A stretch of DNA of 64,000 nt from Alteromonas abrolhosensis (GCF_001953635.1 NZ_MEJH01000003.1:797697-861696), one strand, 5' to 3'. Numbered from the stretch's first letter, positions 36,482 through 45,100 are shown. Translations and numbers: made by a program. The notes: generated from the letters alone by a model not told the origin.

Positions 36482-37177
36482 ATGATTATTTTGGTTGGTG
36501 GAGAAAAAGGCGGTAGCGGCAAGAGCTGCCTGGCACAAAACATTGCGGTGTATCTTCGCACTGAAAAGGGTGCCAAGGTCTTAATGGTCGACTGTGACCC
36601 GCAGCGAACTACGTCAGACTGGATTCAAGAGCGTAAAGCCAACCCTCGGCTTGCTGAAATTAATTGCGTTCAGTTATATGGAAAAATACGTAACGAATTA
36701 TTAAGTTTGCGCCAATACTACGATTACGTGGTCATCGACTGTGGTGGTCAGGACAACTTAGCCCTTCGCTCATCAATGGCAGTTGCCGACCATATACTCA
36801 TTCCGCTTAGACCTAAGCGCCGTGATTTAAAAACAGTACCTCATATGGAAGATATTTTATCTACCTGTAAAATGGTCAACCCTAAAATGAACGCGGCGTT
36901 TGTCATTACCCAGTGCCCTTCTCTTCCTAGCCTGGCAAACCGTATTCTAGAGGCAAAAGAAGTGTGCCGTTCCTTTGGTATTCCCGTCCTAAACTCTGTT
37001 ACTTTTAGTAGAAACATGTATGACGATTCAGAAGAGTCAGGGCAGTCAGTTATTGAGAGTGAACCAGAAGGTAAAGCGGCCACAGAAATAAGAACCCTGT
37101 TTGAAGAGCTATTAGCTGGCAAAGTGGAGGATGCTTATGAGTTTACTCAACCTCAAAAAGTCGAAGCCGTTAGCTAA
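36482..37177 (+). CDS. Orphan ParA-family ATPase
   Basis: 231 residues from ATG at 36482, which has GAGGG 8 bases upstream; the longer frame begins with TTG and is not preferred. It is a deviant Walker A ATPase: GGEKGGSGKSCLAQ at the N-terminus, MVDCDPQRTTSDW (switch I) and VVIDCGGQDN (Walker B). There is no DNA-binding N-terminal extension. Its gene overlaps the next one, a ribbon-helix-helix protein, by 41 bases, which recalls plasmid ParA/ParB-type pairs of the small ParA type. No replication or transfer gene is near, so it probably acts on the chromosome or positions a cellular structure. Confidence 0.85.
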   Translation: MIILVGGEKGGSGKSCLAQNIAVYLRTEKGAKVLMVDCDPQRTTSDWIQERKANPRLAEINCVQLYGKIRNELLSLRQYYDYVVIDCGGQDNLALRSSMAVADHILIPLRPKRRDLKTVPHMEDILSTCKMVNPKMNAAFVITQCPSLPSLANRILEAKEVCRSFGIPVLNSVTFSRNMYDDSEESGQSVIESEPEGKAATEIRTLFEELLAGKVEDAYEFTQPQKVEAVS

Positions 37178-37466
37178 GCCCAACCTTCGCTCTGTAGAAG
37201 ACTTTATCGATGACGCCTTGCTTTATGCCCAAGGAAATGTGGGTAATAAGGCAACGCCGGCAGTTAAAAACGAAATTAAAAACGTTTGTACCGACCGCGT
37301 TGTACCCATTAGAAAGCAGGCAAAATCAGAAGGTATGCGACATGCTACCTTTACGCTAACGCCGCAATGTATTGAAAAACTTGCAAACATTGCTCAAAAG
37401 ACAGGAAAGGCCAAGTCTGCACTCATTCGCGAGTGGATTGATGACCACAGCAAAAAAGTAGACTAA
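37137..37466 (+). CDS. Small protein with C-terminal ribbon-helix-helix domain, partner of ParA
   Basis: 109 residues from ATG at 37137, chosen because GGAGG lies 5-6 bases upstream; the ATG at 37131 touches that site. The basic N-terminal half (LNLKKSKPLAKPNLRSVEDF) is of unknown fold. The C-terminal half RHATFTLTPQCIEKLANIAQ then KAKSALIREWIDDH fits a ribbon-helix-helix DNA-binding fold of CopG/Arc type. It starts inside the 3' end of the ParA gene and is surely coupled to it. It may be the centromere-binding or autoregulatory partner of the ATPase. Confidence 0.75.
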   Translation: MSLLNLKKSKPLAKPNLRSVEDFIDDALLYAQGNVGNKATPAVKNEIKNVCTDRVVPIRKQAKSEGMRHATFTLTPQCIEKLANIAQKTGKAKSALIREWIDDHSKKVD

Positions 37467-37477
37467 AGTATAAATCC

Positions 37478-37489
37478 AAATACGTATTT
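37478..37489. promoter_or_regulatory. 12-bp palindrome between the RHH gene and the diguanylate cyclase gene
   Basis: AAATACGTATTT is a perfect palindrome in the 123-base spacer before the diguanylate cyclase start. It could be an operator, but AT-rich palindromes of this size also arise by chance. Confidence 0.25.
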
Positions 37490-37589
37490 CACTCGTTTTA
37501 TCCTTCACAATAATAATGTTGCCTTGGCGTTAGCCTACTGGGATACTCAGCGACAGCATATTCTGACAGCGTATAGGAGATACAATCGA

Positions 37590-39722
37590 ATGGGCCGTGG
37601 AGGATTTAGCACAGTGCGCGTGCTGGTGTGTGCCCTGCTATTTATTGTGCATGGCGCACAGGTAAAAACGGTGAAAGCATTCGAGCTTTTCAACACCGAG
37701 ATTGCTGATGTCGAAAACCTTCTAAATGCCAAGCAGTATGCCGATGCCGACAGCAAAGCACTTCTTCTTTTAGAGCAAGCACTTCAACAGCAGCAAATGC
37801 CTGCTGATACGTTTTCTACTCTCGGTCTTTTACTGCAAGACGCCTCGCGATATGAAGTATCAAAAGCCATTTTTAACGCAGCCCTAGAGCGCTACACCAC
37901 TGATGGTGAGTTAAATAAAATGGCGACAACGCTGCTACAGCTTGCCACGTCTGAAAGGCACCTTTCGAACTACGCGATCGCGCTGACGTACGTTCGGCGA
38001 GCCATGTCTATTGCTCAAATCGAACATGACGAATTACTTAAAGCCAGGTTGAATCTTGAGCTCGGCATTATTCAGCAAGAACAAGGCGAAATCGAAACCG
38101 CGCTTGAGCCATTAAAGCAAGCACTTAGTTACTTTCGTGAAAATAACATGGCGAGTGAAATGAGCCTTGCATTGCTGCGCATAGGCGAAATATACAGTTT
38201 ACTCAACCAAGCTACGCTGGCCCATACCTATTACCAAGATGCTTTCGAAAGCATCGAATTGACTCAGGAAAATCGACTACTCGGTATTATTAAAGCGCGT
38301 ATGGGCGCATTGTCACTAAAGGCGGGCTCGGTTGAACAAGCAATAAAAGACATTAACGAAGGTCTAGAACTATTAATGACCACCACTGATGTGGGCGCCA
38401 TCGCTGAAGCTAAAATGCTGCTTGGCAGAGCGTTGGTGGAAAAAGGTGACACGAGCAACGGACGAGAATTGCTTCAAGAAGCCATGCGGTTTGCCAATTC
38501 TTCAGGTCAGGCGAAGCTGGTCAAAGAAGGAAGACTTGCTTTAGCTCAGGCCTATATGAAAGAACAGAATTTCGAACTAGCGCTAGAGGAGGCGCGTACC
38601 GGCACCATTGACGCTAGAAAGAATCGCGACCTCAGAGGGCAACTCAGCTTTCTTTCTCTACAGCTTAGTGCGTTCGTATCACTGGGCGAATTCAAAAAAG
38701 CGCTCGACATTCAATCTGTGATGCAGCAGTTACGTGAAGTACTACTTGATTCAGAAAACAAGTCTGCCATAGAAGGTCTACAGGCTGAAATCGAACTTGT
38801 TCGACAGTCCAGAACCTTAGAGAAATTAGAAGAATCAAAACAGTTAGCCCTCGCCCAAGCCGAGCGCGAAAACCTTCAGACCACTTTATTTTGGAGTATA
38901 TCGCTGGCGGCAATGCTGCTAACCTTCTTGGTATGGAGCCGCTATAAACAGCGTCAGCAAACTATCATTCTGCGCCGCGAAGTTCGCCAACAAACCCTGA
39001 CACTTCAAGAAAAAAATCAGGAGCTAGAAAGAGCGTATAAAACCCTTGAGGAAGTGAGCTTACGCGACCCGCTGACAGGTTTATACAACAGGCACTATCT
39101 CGAGTCTCAGCTTCCCGGAGAAATAAGACGAAGTCAGTTTTCTGCAAAGCAAAGCCCTAGCGTTGGTAAAAATAAACAGGACTTACTTTGCTTACTCGTT
39201 GATATTGACCACTTCAAACGCATTAACGACGACTACGGGCATATAGCTGGAGATAAAGTATTATCGGCATTCGCTCGTGTCCTAAAAGATGTATTTAGAC
39301 AAACAGATTTAATTATTCGTTGGGGCGGCGAGGAATTTTTAGTGGTATGTCGTCAATCTAATCGGGAGGAGCTTCCTGATGTTGCCGAACGCTGCCGCGA
39401 AATGGTGGCGAGTACCCCTTTTGACATTGGCCTAGAAAAACCCATCAACATTACCTGTAGCATCGGGTTTTCATTGCTTCCTCCTGATAAGGAAGAAAAC
39501 TTTGATCTTGCATGGAAGCGCACGTTCGCTGTCATCGACTACGCGCTGTATGCCACAAAACTATCTGGCAGGAATGGCTGGGTTGGGGTAATTGAAACGC
39601 TAAATACAGCAAAACAACAACCAACCCCTTTAGATACTAAATTCAATTTCCCTGGCTCTAGAATTGCCACGTCGTTCAACAACGTGGCAAGCATAAAATG
39701 GCCAGAGACTCTCGACAATTAG
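37590..39722 (+). CDS. TPR-sensor diguanylate cyclase (GGDEF), membrane-bound
   Basis: 710 residues from ATG at 37590 (AGGAG 11 bases upstream); the open frame extends back to a TTG at 37524. The N-terminal hydrophobic segment looks like a signal peptide or anchor. A series of tetratricopeptide-type helical repeats fills about residues 40-390. A transmembrane helix lies near residue 440 (FWSISLAAMLLTFLVWS), then a coiled coil and a GGDEF domain: DPLTGLYNRHYLE, DIDHFKRINDDYGH, RWGGEEFLV. An inhibitory site RQTD lies five residues before GGEEF. It should make cyclic di-GMP in response to a periplasmic signal. Confidence 0.92.
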   Translation: MGRGGFSTVRVLVCALLFIVHGAQVKTVKAFELFNTEIADVENLLNAKQYADADSKALLLLEQALQQQQMPADTFSTLGLLLQDASRYEVSKAIFNAALERYTTDGELNKMATTLLQLATSERHLSNYAIALTYVRRAMSIAQIEHDELLKARLNLELGIIQQEQGEIETALEPLKQALSYFRENNMASEMSLALLRIGEIYSLLNQATLAHTYYQDAFESIELTQENRLLGIIKARMGALSLKAGSVEQAIKDINEGLELLMTTTDVGAIAEAKMLLGRALVEKGDTSNGRELLQEAMRFANSSGQAKLVKEGRLALAQAYMKEQNFELALEEARTGTIDARKNRDLRGQLSFLSLQLSAFVSLGEFKKALDIQSVMQQLREVLLDSENKSAIEGLQAEIELVRQSRTLEKLEESKQLALAQAERENLQTTLFWSISLAAMLLTFLVWSRYKQRQQTIILRREVRQQTLTLQEKNQELERAYKTLEEVSLRDPLTGLYNRHYLESQLPGEIRRSQFSAKQSPSVGKNKQDLLCLLVDIDHFKRINDDYGHIAGDKVLSAFARVLKDVFRQTDLIIRWGGEEFLVVCRQSNREELPDVAERCREMVASTPFDIGLEKPINITCSIGFSLLPPDKEENFDLAWKRTFAVIDYALYATKLSGRNGWVGVIETLNTAKQQPTPLDTKFNFPGSRIATSFNNVASIKWPETLDN

Positions 39723-39740
39723 CGGCAGAGGAATAGAGAT

Positions 39741-40058
39741 ATGTATAGAGGAAGCTGTAGCTGCCTAGCGATACAATATGAGATTGATCAAATCGGTGAA
39801 CTTGATGCCGATGACGAAACGCTAACTCATTCAGATACTAGTCAGTTGAGCGTTACCATTGAAAAGAAGCAACTGATTGTTGACTGCGCGCCTTCAGCAC
39901 TAGCCCAACTGCACGAGTCTAGTGGCGAAACGCACCACGTGTGTAATATCTGTGGAAGCGTCATTTTCGTTGAGCGAGGTTGCAATAAAGTGTCGGTTGA
40001 CGTGACCTACAGCGGCCACGACGTGTTAGCAGAGTCTCACCGCCAATTTGTGTTCTAA
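39741..40058 (+). CDS. Small GFA/CENP-V-like protein
   Basis: 105 residues, shorter than typical GFA proteins. CSC near the N-terminus (YRGSCSCLAIQYEI) and HHVCNICGSVIF near residue 66 match the two cysteine clusters that bind zinc in glutathione-dependent formaldehyde-activating (GFA) family proteins. Function is unknown; only some members act on S-hydroxymethylglutathione. It begins 18 bases after the diguanylate cyclase stop with GAGG upstream, so it is probably cotranscribed. Confidence 0.75.
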   Translation: MYRGSCSCLAIQYEIDQIGELDADDETLTHSDTSQLSVTIEKKQLIVDCAPSALAQLHESSGETHHVCNICGSVIFVERGCNKVSVDVTYSGHDVLAESHRQFVF

Positions 40059-40155
40059 GTGAGTTGAAGGCAGTAAAGGTCGTCGAGAACACTTGTCGAT
40101 GAGTCAAAGCAGGGTGAGAGGTGCGCCTCCCACCTGTATCGCATTAACGCCCTTG

Positions 40156-41517
40156 CTAGTCGTTGTTTTTAATATCTTCCATATGGTATTTGTCGATAAG
40201 CGAATACAGCGTTGGACGGGTCACCCCCAACAATTCTGCCGTCTTTGACATGTTTTTATCTGCTTTTTGATAAGCTCTTCGAATAGCGCGACTTTCAGCA
40301 ATTTCGCGTACCTCCCGCAGATTTAACGTCTCGGGCTCATCAACATCATCTACCGGCATTAAACCTAAATCATCAGGTTGTATTACTGTACCTTCCGCCA
40401 TAATAACGGCTGACTTCAGTTTATTCTGCATTTCCCGGATGTTGCCGGGCCACTTGTGTGCAAGCATGGCGTTAACTGCAGATTCCGAAAAGCTCTTCGC
40501 TTTTGCTTTGAATTCTTCGCGATAGATATTTAAGAATGTACGTGCCAGTAAAATAATGTCTTGGTCTCGGTCACGTAAAGGCGGGATCATGATTGGCATT
40601 TCTCCCACTCGGTAATACAAATCTTCCCTAAAAGTTTCCTGTGCCACCATCGCTTGTAAATCGCGGTGTGTTGCACAAATAACGCGGATGTCTACGGGAA
40701 TTTCATTACGCCCACCAACGCGCTCTATCACCCGTTCTTGCAAAAAGCGAAGCATCTTTGCCTGCAGACCAATGGGCATATCACCAATTTCATCTAAAAA
40801 CAGTGTGCCGCCTTGTGCCGTTTCTATTTTACCTATTGTGGTCTTGTTGGCACCGGTGAAAGCCCCTTTTTCATAACCGAACAACTCGCTTTCCAGTAAG
40901 TTCTCTGGAATAGACGCACAGTTAATGGCAACAAAAGGTTTATCTTTTCTAGGGCTGTGTTCGTGAATACTGCGCGCGAAGACTTCTTTACCAGTACCAC
41001 TTTCACCAAGTAAAAGGGTGCTTATGTCGGTATTGGCAATTTTTTCGGCGCGACGCACCACTTTTTGGATAGCTTCGCTATTTCCAACAATTCTAGACAT
41101 ACCAGAGCGGGTGCGGGCAAGAATACTATTTTCATGCTCTAACTTAGAAAGGTTAAGCGCGCGGTGCACCAATAATTTGATGGTATCTGAATCGATAGGC
41201 TTTTGGTAAAAATCGTAGGCCCCAAAGTCGATAGCTTTTAGCGCGTTCTGCTTGTCATTATTACCCGTAACAACGATCACTTTCGTTCTGGGAGCGAGCG
41301 CAATAATATCGTGAAGAATGCGCAAACCTTCTGACGCATTAGCTGGGTCTGGCGGAAGCCCTAAATCGAGGGTAACAACCTTAGGTTCAAAACGACGAAG
41401 CTGAGCTATGGCAGACGTGTGATCATCTGCAAAAACAACGTTGTAATCTGTAAGACTCCATTTAAGTTGCTTTTGGATACCTAAATCATCATCTACTACC
41501 AAAATGGTATCGGTCAT
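40156..41517 (-). CDS. prsR: PrsR-type sigma-54-dependent response regulator
   Basis: 453 residues. The receiver domain (1-120) has acidic residues VVDDD and the phosphoacceptor Asp in TLDLGLPPDP. The central AAA+ domain has Walker A GESGTGKEVFA, the sigma-54 contact loop GAFTGA and the GGTLFLDEIGDMP motif. The C-terminal Fis-type helix-turn-helix is MSKTAELLGVTRPTLYSLI. The sequence style matches the regulator of PEP-CTERM/exosortase systems. It activates sigma-54 promoters when phosphorylated, presumably by the PrsK encoded 80 bases upstream on the same strand. Confidence 0.9.
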   Translation of the reverse strand: MTDTILVVDDDLGIQKQLKWSLTDYNVVFADDHTSAIAQLRRFEPKVVTLDLGLPPDPANASEGLRILHDIIALAPRTKVIVVTGNNDKQNALKAIDFGAYDFYQKPIDSDTIKLLVHRALNLSKLEHENSILARTRSGMSRIVGNSEAIQKVVRRAEKIANTDISTLLLGESGTGKEVFARSIHEHSPRKDKPFVAINCASIPENLLESELFGYEKGAFTGANKTTIGKIETAQGGTLFLDEIGDMPIGLQAKMLRFLQERVIERVGGRNEIPVDIRVICATHRDLQAMVAQETFREDLYYRVGEMPIMIPPLRDRDQDIILLARTFLNIYREEFKAKAKSFSESAVNAMLAHKWPGNIREMQNKLKSAVIMAEGTVIQPDDLGLMPVDDVDEPETLNLREVREIAESRAIRRAYQKADKNMSKTAELLGVTRPTLYSLIDKYHMEDIKNND

Positions 41518-41597
41518 TTCATCATCCTATTATTCTACTTCATCCATCGAAGGGGTTTGGATTCGATATTATTTTATCCACTTTCTAGTTATACACT

Positions 41598-43712
41598 CTA
41601 TCCTATCGGAAAATACAGCGTAAAACAGCTACCGCGTCCAGGTTCACTTTGAACAGTTAATTTGCCACCGATAGACTCAATGTACGTTTTTGCGTCATAT
41701 GCACCTATTCCCATCCCAGCATTCCCTTTCGTAGTGTCAAATGGCTTAAATAGGCGCTCTTCAATAAATGCTTTATCCATACCCGAGCCCGTGTCTTCAA
41801 TCATAACGAGCTGCGTTTTATTATCGGAATTAGCGGTAATCACCACATCAACTTCACCGTCATCTGCGGTTGCCTGCTGAGCATTGCTGATTAAGTGATA
41901 AAGAACATTGGCTACCTTTTCCCGGTCAACGTTGACGGCGGTTTCTTTCAACACATGCACAGTCGGAAGTGGATTTAACCCCGAACAGCGATTGTTTACC
42001 ACATCCTTAGCAAGCTCTGATAATAAAAACTCCGAGTTTACGCCTTCCTCAACCGCTTTTTTGTCTGTGAGTTGTTTAAGCATCTTTTCCATTCTCGCCT
42101 TAGTATGTTCCAAGGTTTCAAACGTGTCTTCGATAAACTCTGGATTGTGTTTATGTTGCTGAGCATTGGCTAGGATTAAATCGACTTGGGCGAGCACGTT
42201 TTTTAAATCGTGTAAGACAAAGGCGGACATTCGGTTGAACGCTGCAAATTGAGCATTCTCAGCAACCACCTGCGCAGCCTCGTGGTGCTGCATGTAAGTA
42301 CCTACCTGCTCGGACACAGCGGTTAGGTAGTCTTTTACTTCCCAGTTGAGACTGATTTTTTCGTAATCTCCTGACGCAAGAACAGCAAATCCCCATGGTT
42401 TTCCATCTTTTAAGAAAGGTACAAAAAGTTGATACCCCCACTTTTTGAGTGCGTCACGGTCTAACTTAAGTCCTTCGTAATCAAAGGGCTTAACCAAATA
42501 TGCGTCTGTATCTATGATCCAACCGTTTTTATCACTGTAGGCTGCCAAGGTTTCTAAGATTTTACGGGTAGTGCTGCTTTCTTGTGAACTAGATGCCAGC
42601 TTATCAGTATCGGTATCGGTATCGGTATCGGTATCGGTATCGGTATCGGTATCGGTAGACACAGTATTGACGATAGGCGATGCCTCAGCTACACATTCAT
42701 ACCCATTCTGCGTCACTTTAAACAGCAAACCAGATTCATACTGGATAGCATTGAGCATCCCCGTCAGGCCAGCATGATAAACTTCAGATGACGTATCGCC
42801 AGCACGGGTGAGCCATTGGGTTAATTTTACCCATTCAACGCGATAGTCAAACTGGTTTGCAAAGAAGTGTTTTGTGATGAAAACTTTTATCTTTGTGCGA
42901 AAGCCATTCGACAAAAATACCGTTGCCAGCAATGCGAATGACATGACAACCAGTATAATTTGAACCGTGGGCCCCCAGTTTCCGCCCATATAATTGATGG
43001 CGTAGCCAACCACAGCCATCACAAAAAGATAACCGCCCGCCACTAACAATAGAGAACTGTGTAATACCACGTCTCGCGATATGAATATATCAATGCCCCA
43101 ATGATGTATTCGTCGGATTGAAATAACGAGTAACGGCATCAACAAAAAGTAGATATAACCACGCGCCGCTATATAGCCAATTTCTACTTGGTTAACCATG
43201 GTAGCGTTTGCGTAGGTCACGAACTCAAACAGGTTGGTTGCACCCAGGTAAATAATAATAGGTTTAAACGCCCACTGTTCTCTCCCTGCTTGTCGATAGA
43301 CGACTTCGAGAAGCACGAGGACTTCCAAGGAAAGTACGATAAGAATGAGAAAGCTCCACGCTGGATTTACCACCAACAAATAAGGAGCAAGTAATGCGAA
43401 TAACGCAGGGGCGATAATAATTAACGTAACGGGGCGTTTTAAAACGTCGAAAATATTGTTGAAACTGGTCTGTATACAGCCAGCTAAGAAGAGAAGCCAC
43501 GCAAGTTGTTTAAGAACATCTGCACTGAGTAACCAGCTTAGCGAAACAGCCCCAAACAGTGAAGTAATTAACGTAGTAGACCACAAAAATGTGGCCGCCG
43601 TTGCCAGTACCAGTAAGTGTTTAGCTACGCCGGGTTTGCGTACCGTTAACAGCAACAATAATAGGGCTAAGTGCGCCAGACTATTTAACCCATAGCCTAC
43701 ATCTGAAATCAT
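41598..43712 (-). CDS. prsK: PrsK-type membrane histidine kinase
   Basis: 704 residues from ATG at 43712 (AAAAGG upstream); a longer frame to 43775 adds 21 residues before the first membrane helix. The N-terminal half has eight or more transmembrane helices. A GAF-like domain follows at about residues 320-500. The kinase core has the phosphoacceptor His in LHDLKNVLAQVDL, the N box NVLYHLISNAQQA, and glycine boxes EDTGSGMD and GMGIGAYD. The GAF region contains nine Thr-Asp pairs encoded by hexanucleotide repeats. It should sense an envelope signal and phosphorylate PrsR. No exosortase or PEP-CTERM protein gene is in the window. Confidence 0.88.
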   Translation of the reverse strand: MISDVGYGLNSLAHLALLLLLLTVRKPGVAKHLLVLATAATFLWSTTLITSLFGAVSLSWLLSADVLKQLAWLLFLAGCIQTSFNNIFDVLKRPVTLIIIAPALFALLAPYLLVVNPAWSFLILIVLSLEVLVLLEVVYRQAGREQWAFKPIIIYLGATNLFEFVTYANATMVNQVEIGYIAARGYIYFLLMPLLVISIRRIHHWGIDIFISRDVVLHSSLLLVAGGYLFVMAVVGYAINYMGGNWGPTVQIILVVMSFALLATVFLSNGFRTKIKVFITKHFFANQFDYRVEWVKLTQWLTRAGDTSSEVYHAGLTGMLNAIQYESGLLFKVTQNGYECVAEASPIVNTVSTDTDTDTDTDTDTDTDTDKLASSSQESSTTRKILETLAAYSDKNGWIIDTDAYLVKPFDYEGLKLDRDALKKWGYQLFVPFLKDGKPWGFAVLASGDYEKISLNWEVKDYLTAVSEQVGTYMQHHEAAQVVAENAQFAAFNRMSAFVLHDLKNVLAQVDLILANAQQHKHNPEFIEDTFETLEHTKARMEKMLKQLTDKKAVEEGVNSEFLLSELAKDVVNNRCSGLNPLPTVHVLKETAVNVDREKVANVLYHLISNAQQATADDGEVDVVITANSDNKTQLVMIEDTGSGMDKAFIEERLFKPFDTTKGNAGMGIGAYDAKTYIESIGGKLTVQSEPGRGSCFTLYFPIG
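42605..42658. repeat. Hexanucleotide tandem repeat (9 units) inside prsK
   Basis: Plus-strand CAGTAT, then seven CGGTAT units, then CGGTAG. It encodes nine Thr-Asp pairs in the kinase. Being a multiple of three, slippage changes the length of the acidic tract without breaking the frame. Near-perfect identity of the units suggests recent expansion. Confidence 0.95.
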
Positions 43713-43907
43713 CCTTTTTATCTCACCCTTATTATCTTTTTTTAGGAGATGTAATACAGGAACACATCGATGCACCGTCCCTGCTCTAACGACACTGTGT
43801 ATCAGTTAGCGACTTCTGTTGTTCTTACTCGCGATAGCACCACGCTAAACGTTACTCACGCCAAGCCGTGTTCAACCAACGTTCTGCGTGTTTAATATCA
43901 ACCGCAT

Positions 43908-43926
43908 GCGCAGGCATCGCCTGCGC
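43908..43926 (-). terminator. GC-rich hairpin after the FabH-like gene
   Basis: Stem GCGCAGG / CCTGCGC with a 5-base loop, 10 bases after the stop codon. No U-run follows, so it may be a processing or weak termination structure. Confidence 0.4.
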
Positions 43927-43935
43927 TTAGTTAAG

Positions 43936-45060
43936 CTACCTTTTTCGGATTACTAATGAGCCAATTGAGTACCCTGCACCAAAAGAGCAAAGCACGCCCA
44001 CGTCACCAGCAACCAGGTCTTCATGGTTCAATCCAAAGGCAATCACAGAACCGGCTGAGGCTGTGTTGGCAAACTCGTCTAGTACAATTGGTGCTTCTGT
44101 ACGGTCTGCGTCCCGTCCTAGTAGGCGTTTACAAATCAGCGTATTCATATTGATATTAGCTTGATGTAACCACCAACGCTTAACGCCCTCTGGCGTAATG
44201 TCGTGACTAGCCAAATGCGCTTCAATATGCGCTGCAGCCAACGGGCACACTTCTTTGAACACTTTGCGTCCGGCCTGGTGGAAAAGCTTGTCTGGCCCAT
44301 ACGGGTCAACATCTTCGGCGCGTGTCATATAGCCAAAGTTCGAGCGAATATTATTTGAAAACTTCGTTAAAGCTCTGGTGCTTAGTACGTCGTACACGTG
44401 CTCGCTTTTAGCTGTTTCAGCAAGCTCTAGCACCGTTGCTGTTGCTACATCACCGAAAATAAAGTGACTGTCGCGGTCAGCATAGTTAATTTGAGGCGAC
44501 ACTAACTCTGGGTTAATAACCAATACGCGGGTCGCATTTTTCGCACAAAGCATTTCATAGGCACGGTGCATACCAAACGTTGCCGCCGAGCAAGCAACTA
44601 ACATATCAAAGCCAAAACCTTCGATATTAAGTGCTTCTTGTACTTCAATTGCAATCGCAGGATAAGCGCGCTGCGTGTAAGCACACGACACAATTACAGC
44701 ATCAATCTCATCGGCAGTTACATTGGCAGATGCCATTGCTAACTTAGCCGCTTCGACGGCAATTTCTGCTTGGTGAGAAAGCTCGTCGTCTGCCCTTGGG
44801 GCAATTTTCGGCTTCATTCGAGTGATGTCTAAGGCACCCTCTTTCTGGTAAATGTAGCGACTCTTAATTCCCGATGCTTTTTCAATGAATTCTGCGCTTG
44901 AGTAAGGCATCGCAGCAACCTCACCTGCTTCGATTTGCGCTTTATTTTCTTCGTTAAACGCATCAACGTAAGCATTGTAACTATCTACAAGCTCTTCGTT
45001 AGTTATACTGTCTTTAGGGTGCCATACACCCACACCGCTAATCACAACTTGCTGAGACAT
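43936..45060 (-). CDS. Beta-ketoacyl-ACP synthase III (FabH-like, long subgroup)
   Basis: 374 residues from ATG at 45060 (GAGA 6 bases upstream); an ATG two codons earlier is possible. The thiolase-fold triad is complete: Cys in MLVACSAATFG, His in WWLHQANINMN, Asn in EFANTASAGS. It is longer than housekeeping FabH (about 317) and carries the N-terminal insertion NAYVDAFNEENKAQIEAGEV, as in the subgroup that includes Pseudomonas PA3286 (recalled similarity, not searched). That subgroup condenses medium-chain acyl-CoA with malonyl-ACP. The gene stands alone, not in a fab cluster, and has a palindromic site just upstream. Confidence 0.85.
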   Translation of the reverse strand: MSQQVVISGVGVWHPKDSITNEELVDSYNAYVDAFNEENKAQIEAGEVAAMPYSSAEFIEKASGIKSRYIYQKEGALDITRMKPKIAPRADDELSHQAEIAVEAAKLAMASANVTADEIDAVIVSCAYTQRAYPAIAIEVQEALNIEGFGFDMLVACSAATFGMHRAYEMLCAKNATRVLVINPELVSPQINYADRDSHFIFGDVATATVLELAETAKSEHVYDVLSTRALTKFSNNIRSNFGYMTRAEDVDPYGPDKLFHQAGRKVFKEVCPLAAAHIEAHLASHDITPEGVKRWWLHQANINMNTLICKRLLGRDADRTEAPIVLDEFANTASAGSVIAFGLNHEDLVAGDVGVLCSFGAGYSIGSLVIRKR

Positions 45061-45080
45061 AGGCATTCTCTATTTTTTAT

Positions 45081-45100
45081 TAACACTACCGGTAGTATTA
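45081..45100. promoter_or_regulatory. 20-bp near-perfect palindrome upstream of the FabH-like gene
   Basis: TAACACTACC / GGTAGTATTA differs from perfect symmetry at a single pair; the inner ACTACCGGTAGT is perfect. It lies 21-40 bases before the start codon, a typical place for a repressor operator of the TetR type. The regulator is not identified. Confidence 0.55.

Noticed and set aside
36529..36547. Sigma-54-like TGGCAC ... TTGC inside the ParA gene
   Set aside because: The spacing between the GG and GC elements is one base too long and it lies within coding sequence.
36482..37466. ParA-RHH pair as evidence of an integrated plasmid or phage
   Set aside because: No replication, integrase, relaxase or structural phage gene, no att-like repeats and no tRNA nearby; flanking genes are ordinary chromosomal ones.
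40113..40134. Hairpin GGTGAGAGG / CCTCCCACC between the GFA-like gene and prsR
   Set aside because: The stem has a mismatch and no T-run on either strand, so a terminator call is not supported.
42605..42658. Possible CRISPR-like or intergenic satellite array
   Set aside because: The units are 6 bp, have no spacers and lie inside the prsK reading frame; it is a coding microsatellite.
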